From positions 1-36,212 of the forward strand of contig JAJDNV010000037.1 in the NCBI GenBank assembly GCA_022340545.1: a stretch of 36,212 nucleotides of DNA, given 5' to 3'. Shown one piece after another: positions 30,689-36,212 of the stretch (within the stretch, counting starts at the first letter, position 1; every line of letters begins with the position of its first letter). This DNA comes from Acidobacteriota bacterium. Its GTDB lineage: Bacteria; Acidobacteriota; Vicinamibacteria; Fen-336. Below the pieces are notes generated by a model, which had not been told where the DNA came from, made no database searches, and saw only the letters and a list, made by a program, of their open reading frames with translations. The position numbers were made by a program, and so were the translations under genes.

Positions 30689-30719
30689 CGAGGCGGGAAG
30701 TTTAGCACTCTCCGCCTCG
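30689..30719 (-). promoter_or_regulatory. Hairpin immediately upstream of the MglA-like start codon
   Basis: On the minus strand CGAGGCGG (30719-30712) and CCGCCTCG (30696-30689) form a perfect 8-bp stem around 15 bases, ending three bases before the ATG. It occupies the place where a Shine-Dalgarno should be, and none is seen. It could attenuate or gate translation of the GTPase, or be a weak terminator for the upstream operon. Confidence 0.4.
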
Positions 30720-30729
30720 TCGCCGCGGC

Positions 30730-31221
30730 TCAGAAGCTCAAGCCGAGGCCGACGAAGTACCGGTGGTCCAGGTCCACGGGAGCGGGCGTGGGCAGGTCCA
30801 CCCACTGGAGCTCGCCCCGGACGACCAGCCCGAAGGGGAACTTCAGCTTGAGCCCCAGGAAGAGCTGGCCGAGGGTCCCGGTGTCGCTGTCGCCGGGCAA
30901 CGATTCGCGATAGACACCGGCCCCGATGCCGCCATAGGGAACGAGCCGCCCGAACGAGGGGCCGATGTAGGCCTTGGCCGAGAGGGTGAAGAGGCTCGTC
31001 GACGGGAGCTCGCTGGCCTGCCAGGCCCCTTCCAGCTCGCCCCCGACGAGGTTGAAGAGGGTGATGGTGAGGGTGCCGCCCCACCCGGTGCTCCAGCTCT
31101 CGCCCGGGTCGGCCCCGGAGAGGAAGGCGCCGATCTCGGCCGGCGTGGCCGCCGGCGCGGCAGCGGAGAGCAGTCCCGTCACCAACAGGGCCCGGAGCGG
31201 GACGAGGCGCCGCCGGCTCAT
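30730..31221 (-). CDS. Small outer-membrane beta-barrel protein
   Basis: 163 residues from ATG 31221, overlapping the stop of the preceding gene (ATGA). A Sec signal peptide (LVPLRALLVTGLLSAAAPAA) is followed by alternating amphipathic strands (TLTITLFNLVGGELEGAWQA, LFTLSAKAYIGPSFGRLVPY, LGLKLKFPFGLVVRGELQWV) and a terminal Phe in YFVGLGLSF, the typical Bam recognition ending. The size fits an eight-stranded OmpX/OmpW-like barrel. Specific function unknown. Being co-translated with the small ArsA-operon protein ties the ATPases to the outer membrane. Confidence 0.75.
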   Translation of the reverse strand: MSRRRLVPLRALLVTGLLSAAAPAATPAEIGAFLSGADPGESWSTGWGGTLTITLFNLVGGELEGAWQASELPSTSLFTLSAKAYIGPSFGRLVPYGGIGAGVYRESLPGDSDTGTLGQLFLGLKLKFPFGLVVRGELQWVDLPTPAPVDLDHRYFVGLGLSF

Positions 31222-31445
31222 TCGACCACGACCCGTCGCGGCTCTCGCCCTCCACGCTTCTTCTTCTGCGTCTCGGGCTCCTCCATGCGCTGGAGCTGCC
31301 ACTGGCACATCAGAACGATCCCCTCGAGGATCTGGCGTCGGATCTGACGCAGCCGCGTCCGATCGATGCCCGCCTCCTCCAGGATCTCCGAGACCATGCA
31401 ACACGGCTTCTTGGGTTCCGGGCGGGAACGCCTGGGTCGGCTCAC
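31218..31445 (-). CDS. 75-residue Cys-containing protein of the ArsA operon
   Basis: GTG start 31445 overlaps the ArsA-1 stop (GTGA). The ORF-track start at 31592 would run back over ArsA and gives a Pro/Arg-rich shadow. Sequence: basic N-terminus ([12 protein letters not shown]), a CC pair in PCCMVSEILEEAGIDRTRLR, a helix with a further Cys (IRRQILEGIVLMCQWQLQRM), then a basic tail KKKRGGREPRR. No family recognised. The vicinal Cys pair recalls metal or metalloid carriers such as ArsD, but this is only a resemblance. Overlaps on both sides argue that it is a real gene. Confidence 0.65.
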   Translation of the reverse strand: MSRPRRSRPEPKKPCCMVSEILEEAGIDRTRLRQIRRQILEGIVLMCQWQLQRMEEPETQKKKRGGREPRRVVVE

Positions 31446-32623
31446 GACGCCTCCTTCTTTCCGAACGTCACCCGCAGCCACTGGTCGGCGAAGGCCGCCC
31501 CCTCGACCTGACGACCGGAGAGGGTCCGGGGCAGGACCAGGTGGCGCCGCTGGTTGTCGACCTGCACCACAAGGTCGTCGCCGCGGGTCCACACCTGGAT
31601 CCGGTCCTTCTCCGCGAACGGCAGGCGCAGGGAGAGAGTGTACCCTCCGCCCTTCTTGCGAATCTCCATCGGCTTCTCGCTGTGGAGCACTGCGGTCGGG
31701 TCCGTGCGGCCGAAGACACGCCGGGCGAACTCCTCGAGCATATCGGTGCCCACCATCTCCCGGTCGAACAGAGGCGCCTCGAAGAAGGGGAGTGGGTCGA
31801 AGGCGGTGCGGGCGGTGGCGAGATGCCCGGCCTGGATGTCGAACCAGCGGTCGAAGTAGTCGGACCGCGCCTCCTCGGGCAGCACGCGGTTGGCCACGAT
31901 CGCGTCGACGGGGAAGCCGAAGAGGTTGAGGTAGGTGTAGAGCCGCTGGGACTCGTTGATGACCATCTTCTCCGGGTTCAGGACGATGCGGATCGAGCTG
32001 CGACTCGGGTTCTGGAGGATGGGCCCCATGCGCTCCATCTGACCGTAGAGCTCCTTGACCGCCCCGAAGACGTCGTCGGAGGGGAGCGGGAACTCGGTCA
32101 CGCGCTTCGCGACCGGGCGGACCGTCCGCACCACCGTGCGCTGGATTGGAAAGATCCGGGCGAAGTAGAAGCCCAGCACCTCGGGCACCGCGAGCATGCG
32201 CACCGTGTCCCCGGTGGGGGCGCAGTCGATGACGATGACGTCGTAGCGGTGGCTGTCGGCGAACGCCTTCACGCGCAGGAGGCTGAACAGCTCCTCCATT
32301 CCCGGGAGGATGGCCAGCTCCTCCGCCACCGTCTCCTCCACCCCGCGGAAGGTGATGAACCGGGTCAGGTAGTCGTGGATCACGCCCCAGTGGCTGGCGA
32401 GCTCCTGGTTCACGTCGATCTCGACCGCGTCCAGCTTCGGCAGGATGCGCGTGGGCTCGCCGGTGATCTCGCAGTCGAGGGCGTCGGCGAGGCTGTGGGC
32501 GGCGTCGGTGGACACCACGAGGGTGCGGTGACCGCGGCCGGCGGCGTGGATCGCGGTCGCCGCGGAGAGGCTCGTCTTCCCGACCCCGCCCTTTCCCGAG
32601 TACAGGATGAGCCGGGTGCTCAT
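31442..32623 (-). CDS. arsA: ArsA/GET3-family ATPase 1 (canonical, with C-terminal Hsp20-like domain)
   Basis: 393 residues. Deviant Walker A YSGKGGVGKTS with the signature lysine (Lys11) that crosses to the partner subunit in dimers. Switch I STDAAHSLADAL (Asp40, the predicted catalytic Asp). Switch II VIDCAPTGDTVRML. The last ~95 residues (GGGYTLSLRLPFAEKDRIQV and onward) look like the alpha-crystallin/Hsp20-like domain seen in some bacterial ArsA proteins. The family either energises ArsB arsenite export or delivers tail-anchored proteins (GET3). No arsB, arsR, arsC or arsD is here. It overlaps ArsA-2 by 4 bp (ATGA). Gene symbol denotes family only. Confidence 0.88.
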   Translation of the reverse strand: MSTRLILYSGKGGVGKTSLSAATAIHAAGRGHRTLVVSTDAAHSLADALDCEITGEPTRILPKLDAVEIDVNQELASHWGVIHDYLTRFITFRGVEETVAEELAILPGMEELFSLLRVKAFADSHRYDVIVIDCAPTGDTVRMLAVPEVLGFYFARIFPIQRTVVRTVRPVAKRVTEFPLPSDDVFGAVKELYGQMERMGPILQNPSRSSIRIVLNPEKMVINESQRLYTYLNLFGFPVDAIVANRVLPEEARSDYFDRWFDIQAGHLATARTAFDPLPFFEAPLFDREMVGTDMLEEFARRVFGRTDPTAVLHSEKPMEIRKKGGGYTLSLRLPFAEKDRIQVWTRGDDLVVQVDNQRRHLVLPRTLSGRQVEGAAFADQWLRVTFGKKEAS

Positions 32624-33786
32624 GGCGCCCCCGCGCGCACCCGGTTGGATGCGGCCCGGGCCGCGGGCAGGATCGTCTCGGCGAACAGTGCGAGGCCCTT
32701 CAGGTCGTGCACGTCCTGCTCGAACTCCGGGACCAGGATGGGGGTCTCCTTCGCGTCCACCTCGAGACGGGCCACCGCCCTCCGCTCGACCCGGGCGAGC
32801 GTCTGCTGCTCACGGAAGGTCTCCACCAGCTTCGAGGCGAGGGCGGGTGGTACGCGGGCGCGGCGGTGACCGCGCGTGGCGGCCGCCCCCCGCCCGGGAT
32901 CGGGATGGACACGGTTGACGACGACGGCGAGAAAGGGCATCTCCTTTTCCGTCAGGCGGCGATGGAAGTACAAGGCCTCTTCGAGGGCGAGCGGCGCCGG
33001 CGCGGCCACCAGGACGAACCCGGACGCGGGATCCCGGAGGAGGGCGTGGACCCGGGTCGCCCGCTCCTTGAAACCATCGTACATGCCCTCGAAGGCCAGG
33101 AAGAACTCGGACAGGTCCTGGAGGAACTCCAGCCCCAGGATCCGGTCGGCCAGCCGGACCGCGAGGGCACCGGTTCGCGTCGCCACCTTGAGGGTGAGGC
33201 GCCCCGCGGCGAAGTAGGGCTTCAGGAACCAGCGCAGGACGCTGGTGTCGAGGAAGTCCATCAATCGGTCGGGGGCCTCGAGGAAGTCGAGGGCGTGACG
33301 CGTGGGCGGTGTGTCGAGCACGACCAGGTCCCACTGCGGGTCGGCCGAGAGCTCGAGCAGCTTCTCCATGGCCATGTACTCGTGGCTTCCGGCCAGGGCC
33401 GCCGAGACGTGTCGGTAAAAGCGGTTGTCGAGGATACGCTTTCGGGCCGCTGCATCCGGGGTGTGACGCTCGACCAGGGCGTCGAAGGTGCTCTTGACGT
33501 CGAGGACCATGGCCCAGAGGGCGCCGCGGGGGGACTTCGTCCTCCGGCCGGAGAGATCGATGGCCCGCGGCTTCCCCGAGAGCCGGTTGAGCCCGAGGCT
33601 GGTGGCGAGCCGGCGTGAGGGGTCGATCGTGCAGACCAGGACGTTCCGACCTCCGCGGGCCGCGTGCTGGGCCAGCGCCGCCGCCGTCGTCGTCTTGCCC
33701 ACGCCGCCGGATCCGCACACCACGAGGACGTGCCTCTCGCGCAGGGCGCGCTCGAGCGTCGCCTCGGGTCGGCGCCGCGGCGGCAT
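32620..33786 (-). CDS. ArsA-family ATPase 2 (signature lysine replaced)
   Basis: 388 residues. The P-loop reads VCGSGGVGKTTT: the Walker Lys31 is present, but the signature lysine of the KGGxGKT deviant motif is Ser26. Switch I TIDPSRRLATSL keeps Asp55; switch II is VLDTPPTRHALDFL. A helical middle (LKPYFAAGRLTLKVATRTGA, FLAFEGMYDGFKERA) could form a client groove. The ATG overlaps the ArsA-3 stop by one base (TGATG), and its own stop overlaps ArsA-1. Loss of the signature Lys suggests it cannot form a normal self-activating homodimer and may pair with ArsA-1 or ArsA-3. Confidence 0.87.
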   Translation of the reverse strand: MPPRRRPEATLERALRERHVLVVCGSGGVGKTTTAAALAQHAARGGRNVLVCTIDPSRRLATSLGLNRLSGKPRAIDLSGRRTKSPRGALWAMVLDVKSTFDALVERHTPDAAARKRILDNRFYRHVSAALAGSHEYMAMEKLLELSADPQWDLVVLDTPPTRHALDFLEAPDRLMDFLDTSVLRWFLKPYFAAGRLTLKVATRTGALAVRLADRILGLEFLQDLSEFFLAFEGMYDGFKERATRVHALLRDPASGFVLVAAPAPLALEEALYFHRRLTEKEMPFLAVVVNRVHPDPGRGAAATRGHRRARVPPALASKLVETFREQQTLARVERRAVARLEVDAKETPILVPEFEQDVHDLKGLALFAETILPAARAASNRVRAGAP

Positions 33787-34739
33787 CAGGCGGCCTCGAG
33801 CCGCTCGGCGAGCAGCTCGAGGTCCTCGCGCTCGAGCGTCTCACGGAAGAGGAAGGGCAGCGAGGCGAGGGGAGCGGCCAGTCCCCGCTTCAGCCGACCC
33901 CGGTAGAGACGGGTCAGGCGACGGCGCCGGATCTGTCGGCGCGCCGCGCGCAGCGCCGCGGGCAGCGCGACCCCCGGCTCGAGGGATCCCCGCGCCTCCT
34001 CCGCAGTCAGGCGGAGCACCTCCGCCTCCTCCGGGTCGCTGAACCGCCGCTCGTGGCACGCATTGAGCACCGCGGCGGCCGGCTCGACCTCGAGCTCGTC
34101 CGCCGCGAGGCGCTGGAACTCCAGCGCCTCCACCACGGCCATCTCTTCCGGGACCGCCACCACGACGAGACCGGTGCGCCCGGGGTCACGCAGGAGCTTG
34201 AGGACCCGCCGGGCGTTGTGGCCGACGGGGCCGACCGGAATCGCCCGGGACGCGACGAGGGGGACCTTGAGAAAGGCGAGGCCGTGCCCGGTGGCAGGGG
34301 CGTCGACGACGATCACGTCCCAGGCGGGACGACGCGAGAGGCGGGCGCGCGCCTCCTCCAGCACCATGATCTTGCCCAGGATCATCAGCTCGCGCAGGCC
34401 CGGAGCGGCCGAGAAGAAGCGCCGGTAGATGGGGCTCGAGAGGACCCGGCGGGCAAGAAGGTCCACCGGGACGACGTGCCGGACGTACTCGTCCATCACC
34501 GTGGCCGGGTCCAGGTTCACAGTGGAGAGCCCGGGCAGCGCCTCCTTCACCCGACCCTTCGAAGGGGGCCCGCCGAGGAGGCGTGCTGCCTCGAGAGGCG
34601 CGCCCACCTCGACGAGGAGCACCCGTTTCCCTCGAGCCCGGGCGGCGAGGGCGAGCGACGCCCCCACGACGCTCTTGCCGACTCCGCCCTTGCCGGTGAG
34701 GACGACGAGCCGCCGCGACAGGAGGTCGTCGAGTAGCAT
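33786..34739 (-). CDS. ArsA-family ATPase 3 (switch I degenerate)
   Basis: 317 residues from ATG 34739; the track frame to 35102 is antisense to the GT2 gene. P-loop LTGKGGVGKSVV keeps the signature Lys17 and Walker Lys22, with Ser for Thr. At switch I, where ArsA-1 has STDAAHSL, it reads VEVGAPLEAARLL, so the catalytic Asp is gone (Gly46 by alignment). Switch II VVDAPATGHGLAFL is kept. The C-terminal third is Arg/Leu-rich (LRAARRQIRRRRLTRLYRGR), suiting a helical client or membrane surface. First gene of the minus-strand operon; divergent from the GT2 gene across 57 bp. No clear Shine-Dalgarno. Confidence 0.85.
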   Translation of the reverse strand: MLLDDLLSRRLVVLTGKGGVGKSVVGASLALAARARGKRVLLVEVGAPLEAARLLGGPPSKGRVKEALPGLSTVNLDPATVMDEYVRHVVPVDLLARRVLSSPIYRRFFSAAPGLRELMILGKIMVLEEARARLSRRPAWDVIVVDAPATGHGLAFLKVPLVASRAIPVGPVGHNARRVLKLLRDPGRTGLVVVAVPEEMAVVEALEFQRLAADELEVEPAAAVLNACHERRFSDPEEAEVLRLTAEEARGSLEPGVALPAALRAARRQIRRRRLTRLYRGRLKRGLAAPLASLPFLFRETLEREDLELLAERLEAA

Positions 34740-34780
34740 CCGCGGGGAGCCTAGCACACGGCCGCGGCGCGGGAGGGTGC

Positions 34781-34786
34781 TATAGA
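34781..34786 (+). promoter_or_regulatory. Strong -10 box right next to the GT2 start (near-leaderless)
   Basis: TATAGA (in gctatagaatgc) is the only A/T-rich block in the 57-bp divergent gap. A start 6-8 bases downstream would leave at most a few leader bases before ATG 34797, and there is no Shine-Dalgarno. No recognisable -35. Leaderless or very short-leader initiation is inferred. Confidence 0.4.
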
Positions 34787-34796
34787 ATGCCCGCTC

Positions 34797-35579
34797 ATGG
34801 GCGACTCGTCCGCGCTCGAGCCCTCCTCCCGCGCGGAGCCGAGAGAAGAGAAGGTCGTCATCGTCATGCCCGCCTACAACGCGGCGCGGACGATCGAGGA
34901 CACCTTCCGCGCCATCCCCGAGGGCTACTACGACGAGATCGTGGTGGTGGACGACCACAGCGGGGACGACACCTCCGCGAAGGCCGCCGCGCTCAACCTC
35001 AAGGTCATCCGCCACCCCCACAACGTCGGCTACGGCGGGAACCAGAAGACGTGCTACATGGAAGCTCTGCGCAGCGGGGCCACCATCGTGGTCATGCTCC
35101 ACCCCGACGGCCAGTACGACCCCGCGATCATCCCCGACATGATCCAGCCCATCCGCGAGGGGCGGGCCGACATGGTCCTGGGATCACGTATGCTCACCCC
35201 CGGCGGAGCCAGGCGCGGCGGCATGCCCCTGTGGAAGCGGGTCGCCAACCGCTTCTTGACGACCGTCGAGAACCTCGCCATGGGGCGAGGATTCGCGGAG
35301 TGCCACACCGGGTACCGTGCCTACAGCCGGCGCTTTCTGGAAACCGTCCCCTTCTTGCGCAATGCCAACGGGTTCGTGTTCGACACCGAGGTGATCTTCC
35401 AGGCCGTGAACTTCGACCTGCCCGTGGTCGAGGTGCCCGTCGAGAGCCGCTACTTCGAGGACGCCTCGTCCGTGGGCTTCCGTCAGGGTGTCGTCTACGG
35501 GCTCGGAACGCTCTGGACGGCCCTGCGATACCGGCTCCACCGCGCGGGCCTCGCGTCCAGCGACAAGTTCCGTAGGTAG
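34797..35579 (+). CDS. Family 2 glycosyltransferase, DPM1/polyprenyl-phosphate type
   Basis: 260 residues. The N-terminal tail of about 18 is followed by the GT-A fold: VVIVMPAYNAARTIEDTF, VVVDDHSGDDT, RHPHNVGYGGNQKT, the metal-binding MLHPDGQYDP (DxD equivalent), LGSRML and GFAECHTGYRAYSRRFL. It resembles dolichol/undecaprenyl-phosphate mannosyl- or glucosyltransferases. It has no C-terminal transmembrane helices, so a soluble or peripheral enzyme making a polyprenyl-phosphate sugar is likely; donor unknown. Single-gene unit divergent from the ArsA operon. The TAG stop at 35577-35579 is the left end of repeat element 5. Confidence 0.9.
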   Translation: MGDSSALEPSSRAEPREEKVVIVMPAYNAARTIEDTFRAIPEGYYDEIVVVDDHSGDDTSAKAAALNLKVIRHPHNVGYGGNQKTCYMEALRSGATIVVMLHPDGQYDPAIIPDMIQPIREGRADMVLGSRMLTPGGARRGGMPLWKRVANRFLTTVENLAMGRGFAECHTGYRAYSRRFLETVPFLRNANGFVFDTEVIFQAVNFDLPVVEVPVESRYFEDASSVGFRQGVVYGLGTLWTALRYRLHRAGLASSDKFRR

Positions 35580-35667
35580 CGACGCGTCAGGGAGTCGTGT
35601 GGCGCTCGCCCGCCGAGCCCCTGGGCGCGTGGTCCGGGACGCTCACACGAGCCGCGGCGCGTCCTAC
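35576..35667. repeat. CTAG-type palindromic element, copy 5 (minimal, 92 bp)
   Basis: Ends GTAG (35576-35579) and, read inward from the right, GTAG (35667-35664). Both TAGs are stop codons of the convergent GT2 and chalcone-isomerase-like genes. The inverted arms GTAGCGACGCG and TCGTGTG match the right arm GTAGGACGCG and TCGTGTG with small gaps. The segment CCCGCCGAGCCC-N6-GCGTGGTC is shared with the right part of copy 4, which makes it a shortened relative and not a chance hairpin. It lacks the GGGGCCCC core. Confidence 0.65.
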
Positions 35668-36212
35668 TCCCCTAGAACCTCGCCGATGCGGGCCAGCATG
35701 CCCTCCTTGAAGTCCTTCTGCAGGGGCTTGGGGCCGACGTAGAGGCCGAAGAGGGTCTTCGCGAACGTGGGGTCGGCGATGGGGGGCTTTTCCTCGCCCT
35801 TCATGACCGTCTCGATCGTTCCTCCAGGAACCCAGCGGAGCGTGCACTCCTCGCCCTTCTTGACCTCGGGGAAGTACGAGATGAACTGGGCCAGGACCTT
35901 CGGATCGGTGCCCTCCTCCAGCGCCTCGCGCATGGCACCCTGGATCTTCTTCTCTCCCAGGTCGCGCAGGAAGTGCAGGACCAGCTCCTTCTTGAAGTCG
36001 CCGGTCTGCACTGCCTCGAAGAGCTCGTCCGAGACGGGCTTCCCCTTGAAGGCGGCCAGGGGCCCCTCGGCGGCGGCCTTGTCCACGTAGAGGGCGACGG
36101 CGTACGCCTTGAAGCTGAAGATGATCTTCTTCACACGGAGCCCGGTTCCGAGCAGCACCAGGTCGTCCCTCTCGACGTCGAAGGCGACCTTGCTCTTGGG
36201 CTCGGTATAGGT
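35664..36212 (-). CDS. Chalcone isomerase-fold protein, 5' end beyond window
   Basis: The frame is open to the last base (TYTEPKSKVAFDVERDDLVL ahead of the GTG that the ORF track uses), so the gene continues past 36212. 182 residues are visible. Pattern LLGTGLRVKKIIFSFKAYAV, ALYVDKAAAEGPLAAFKGKP, KELVLHFLRDLGEKKIQGAM and FAKTLFGLYVGPKPLQKDFK matches bacterial chalcone-isomerase-like proteins. These have the fold but usually not flavonoid chemistry, and many are exported; the N-terminus is missing, so a signal peptide cannot be judged. The stop is TAG at the right end of element 5. Confidence 0.85.
   Translation of the reverse strand, partial: TYTEPKSKVAFDVERDDLVLLGTGLRVKKIIFSFKAYAVALYVDKAAAEGPLAAFKGKPVSDELFEAVQTGDFKKELVLHFLRDLGEKKIQGAMREALEEGTDPKVLAQFISYFPEVKKGEECTLRWVPGGTIETVMKGEEKPPIADPTFAKTLFGLYVGPKPLQKDFKEGMLARIGEVLGE

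Noticed and set aside
31442-34739. Arsenic-resistance operon
   Set aside because: Only ArsA-family ATPases are present; no arsB, arsC, arsR, acr3 or clear arsD, and two of three ATPases lack key residues.
35664-36212. Flavonoid-pathway chalcone isomerase
   Set aside because: Only the fold-level pattern is present and no other pathway gene is nearby; bacterial members generally lack this role.

Overview
This is a very GC-rich chromosomal window. It holds 28 protein genes (two cut by the window edges), no rRNA, tRNA or CRISPR, and very little non-coding DNA. Lipoproteins, an outer-membrane-type barrel, UppP and a M23 peptidase mark a Gram-negative (diderm) bacterium. DUF4388-type and MglA-type proteins, tandem ArsA ATPases and glyQ-glyS-ppdK linkage are seen in Acidobacteriota, Myxococcota/Desulfobacterota and related phyla; I cannot resolve the phylum by eye. 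Starts are often GTG or TTG, 4-bp stop/start overlaps are frequent, and the 28 stop codons are 16 TGA, 12 TAG and no TAA.

Layout: (1) 1-7860, plus strand: glyQ (partial), glyS, ppdK, a hairpin and a twofold 37-bp palindromic repeat, then mutL. (2) 8195-9061, minus: a class IV aminotransferase. (3) 9194-14745, plus: uppP, nnr, tsaE, a sulfatase-fold lipoprotein and a DUF4388/TPR protein. (4) 14927-25086, minus: yifB/comM, a M23 peptidase, then secA, guaB, a two-domain lipoprotein and a radical SAM/SPASM protein with an extra N-terminal domain (listed in transcription order). (5) 25402-29314, plus: an orphan lipoprotein ended by a clear intrinsic terminator, then a small conserved protein with two tandem paralogous GT4 glycosyltransferases. 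(6) 29555-34739, minus: three overlapping ArsA-family ATPases, a 75-residue Cys-containing protein, a small outer-membrane protein and an MglA-type GTPase with a long tail. (7) 34797-end: a DPM1-like GT2 (+) and a chalcone-isomerase-fold protein (-, partial).

The most unusual signal is not a gene. Five related imperfect palindromes (92-253 bp) lie at 7946, 14742, 22397, 29311 and 35576. All four convergent gene junctions in the window carry one, and the fifth caps the 3' end of the M23 peptidase gene. The elements end in (C/G)TAG, and 7 of the 10 ends coincide exactly with the TAG stop codon of the neighbouring gene. The two long copies share an internal stem-loop whose arms differ by compensatory base changes, so the fold itself is conserved. 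I read these as a mobile, structure-forming, MITE/REP-like family that has become the 3' cap and probably the bidirectional terminator of transcription units.

The second system of interest is the arsA triad operon. The three ATPases have diverged at different catalytic positions: one is canonical, one lacks the signature lysine and one lacks the switch I aspartate. They sit with a small protein, an envelope protein and an MglA-like GTPase and with no ars genes in view, which suggests an envelope or protein-targeting machine and not arsenic export.
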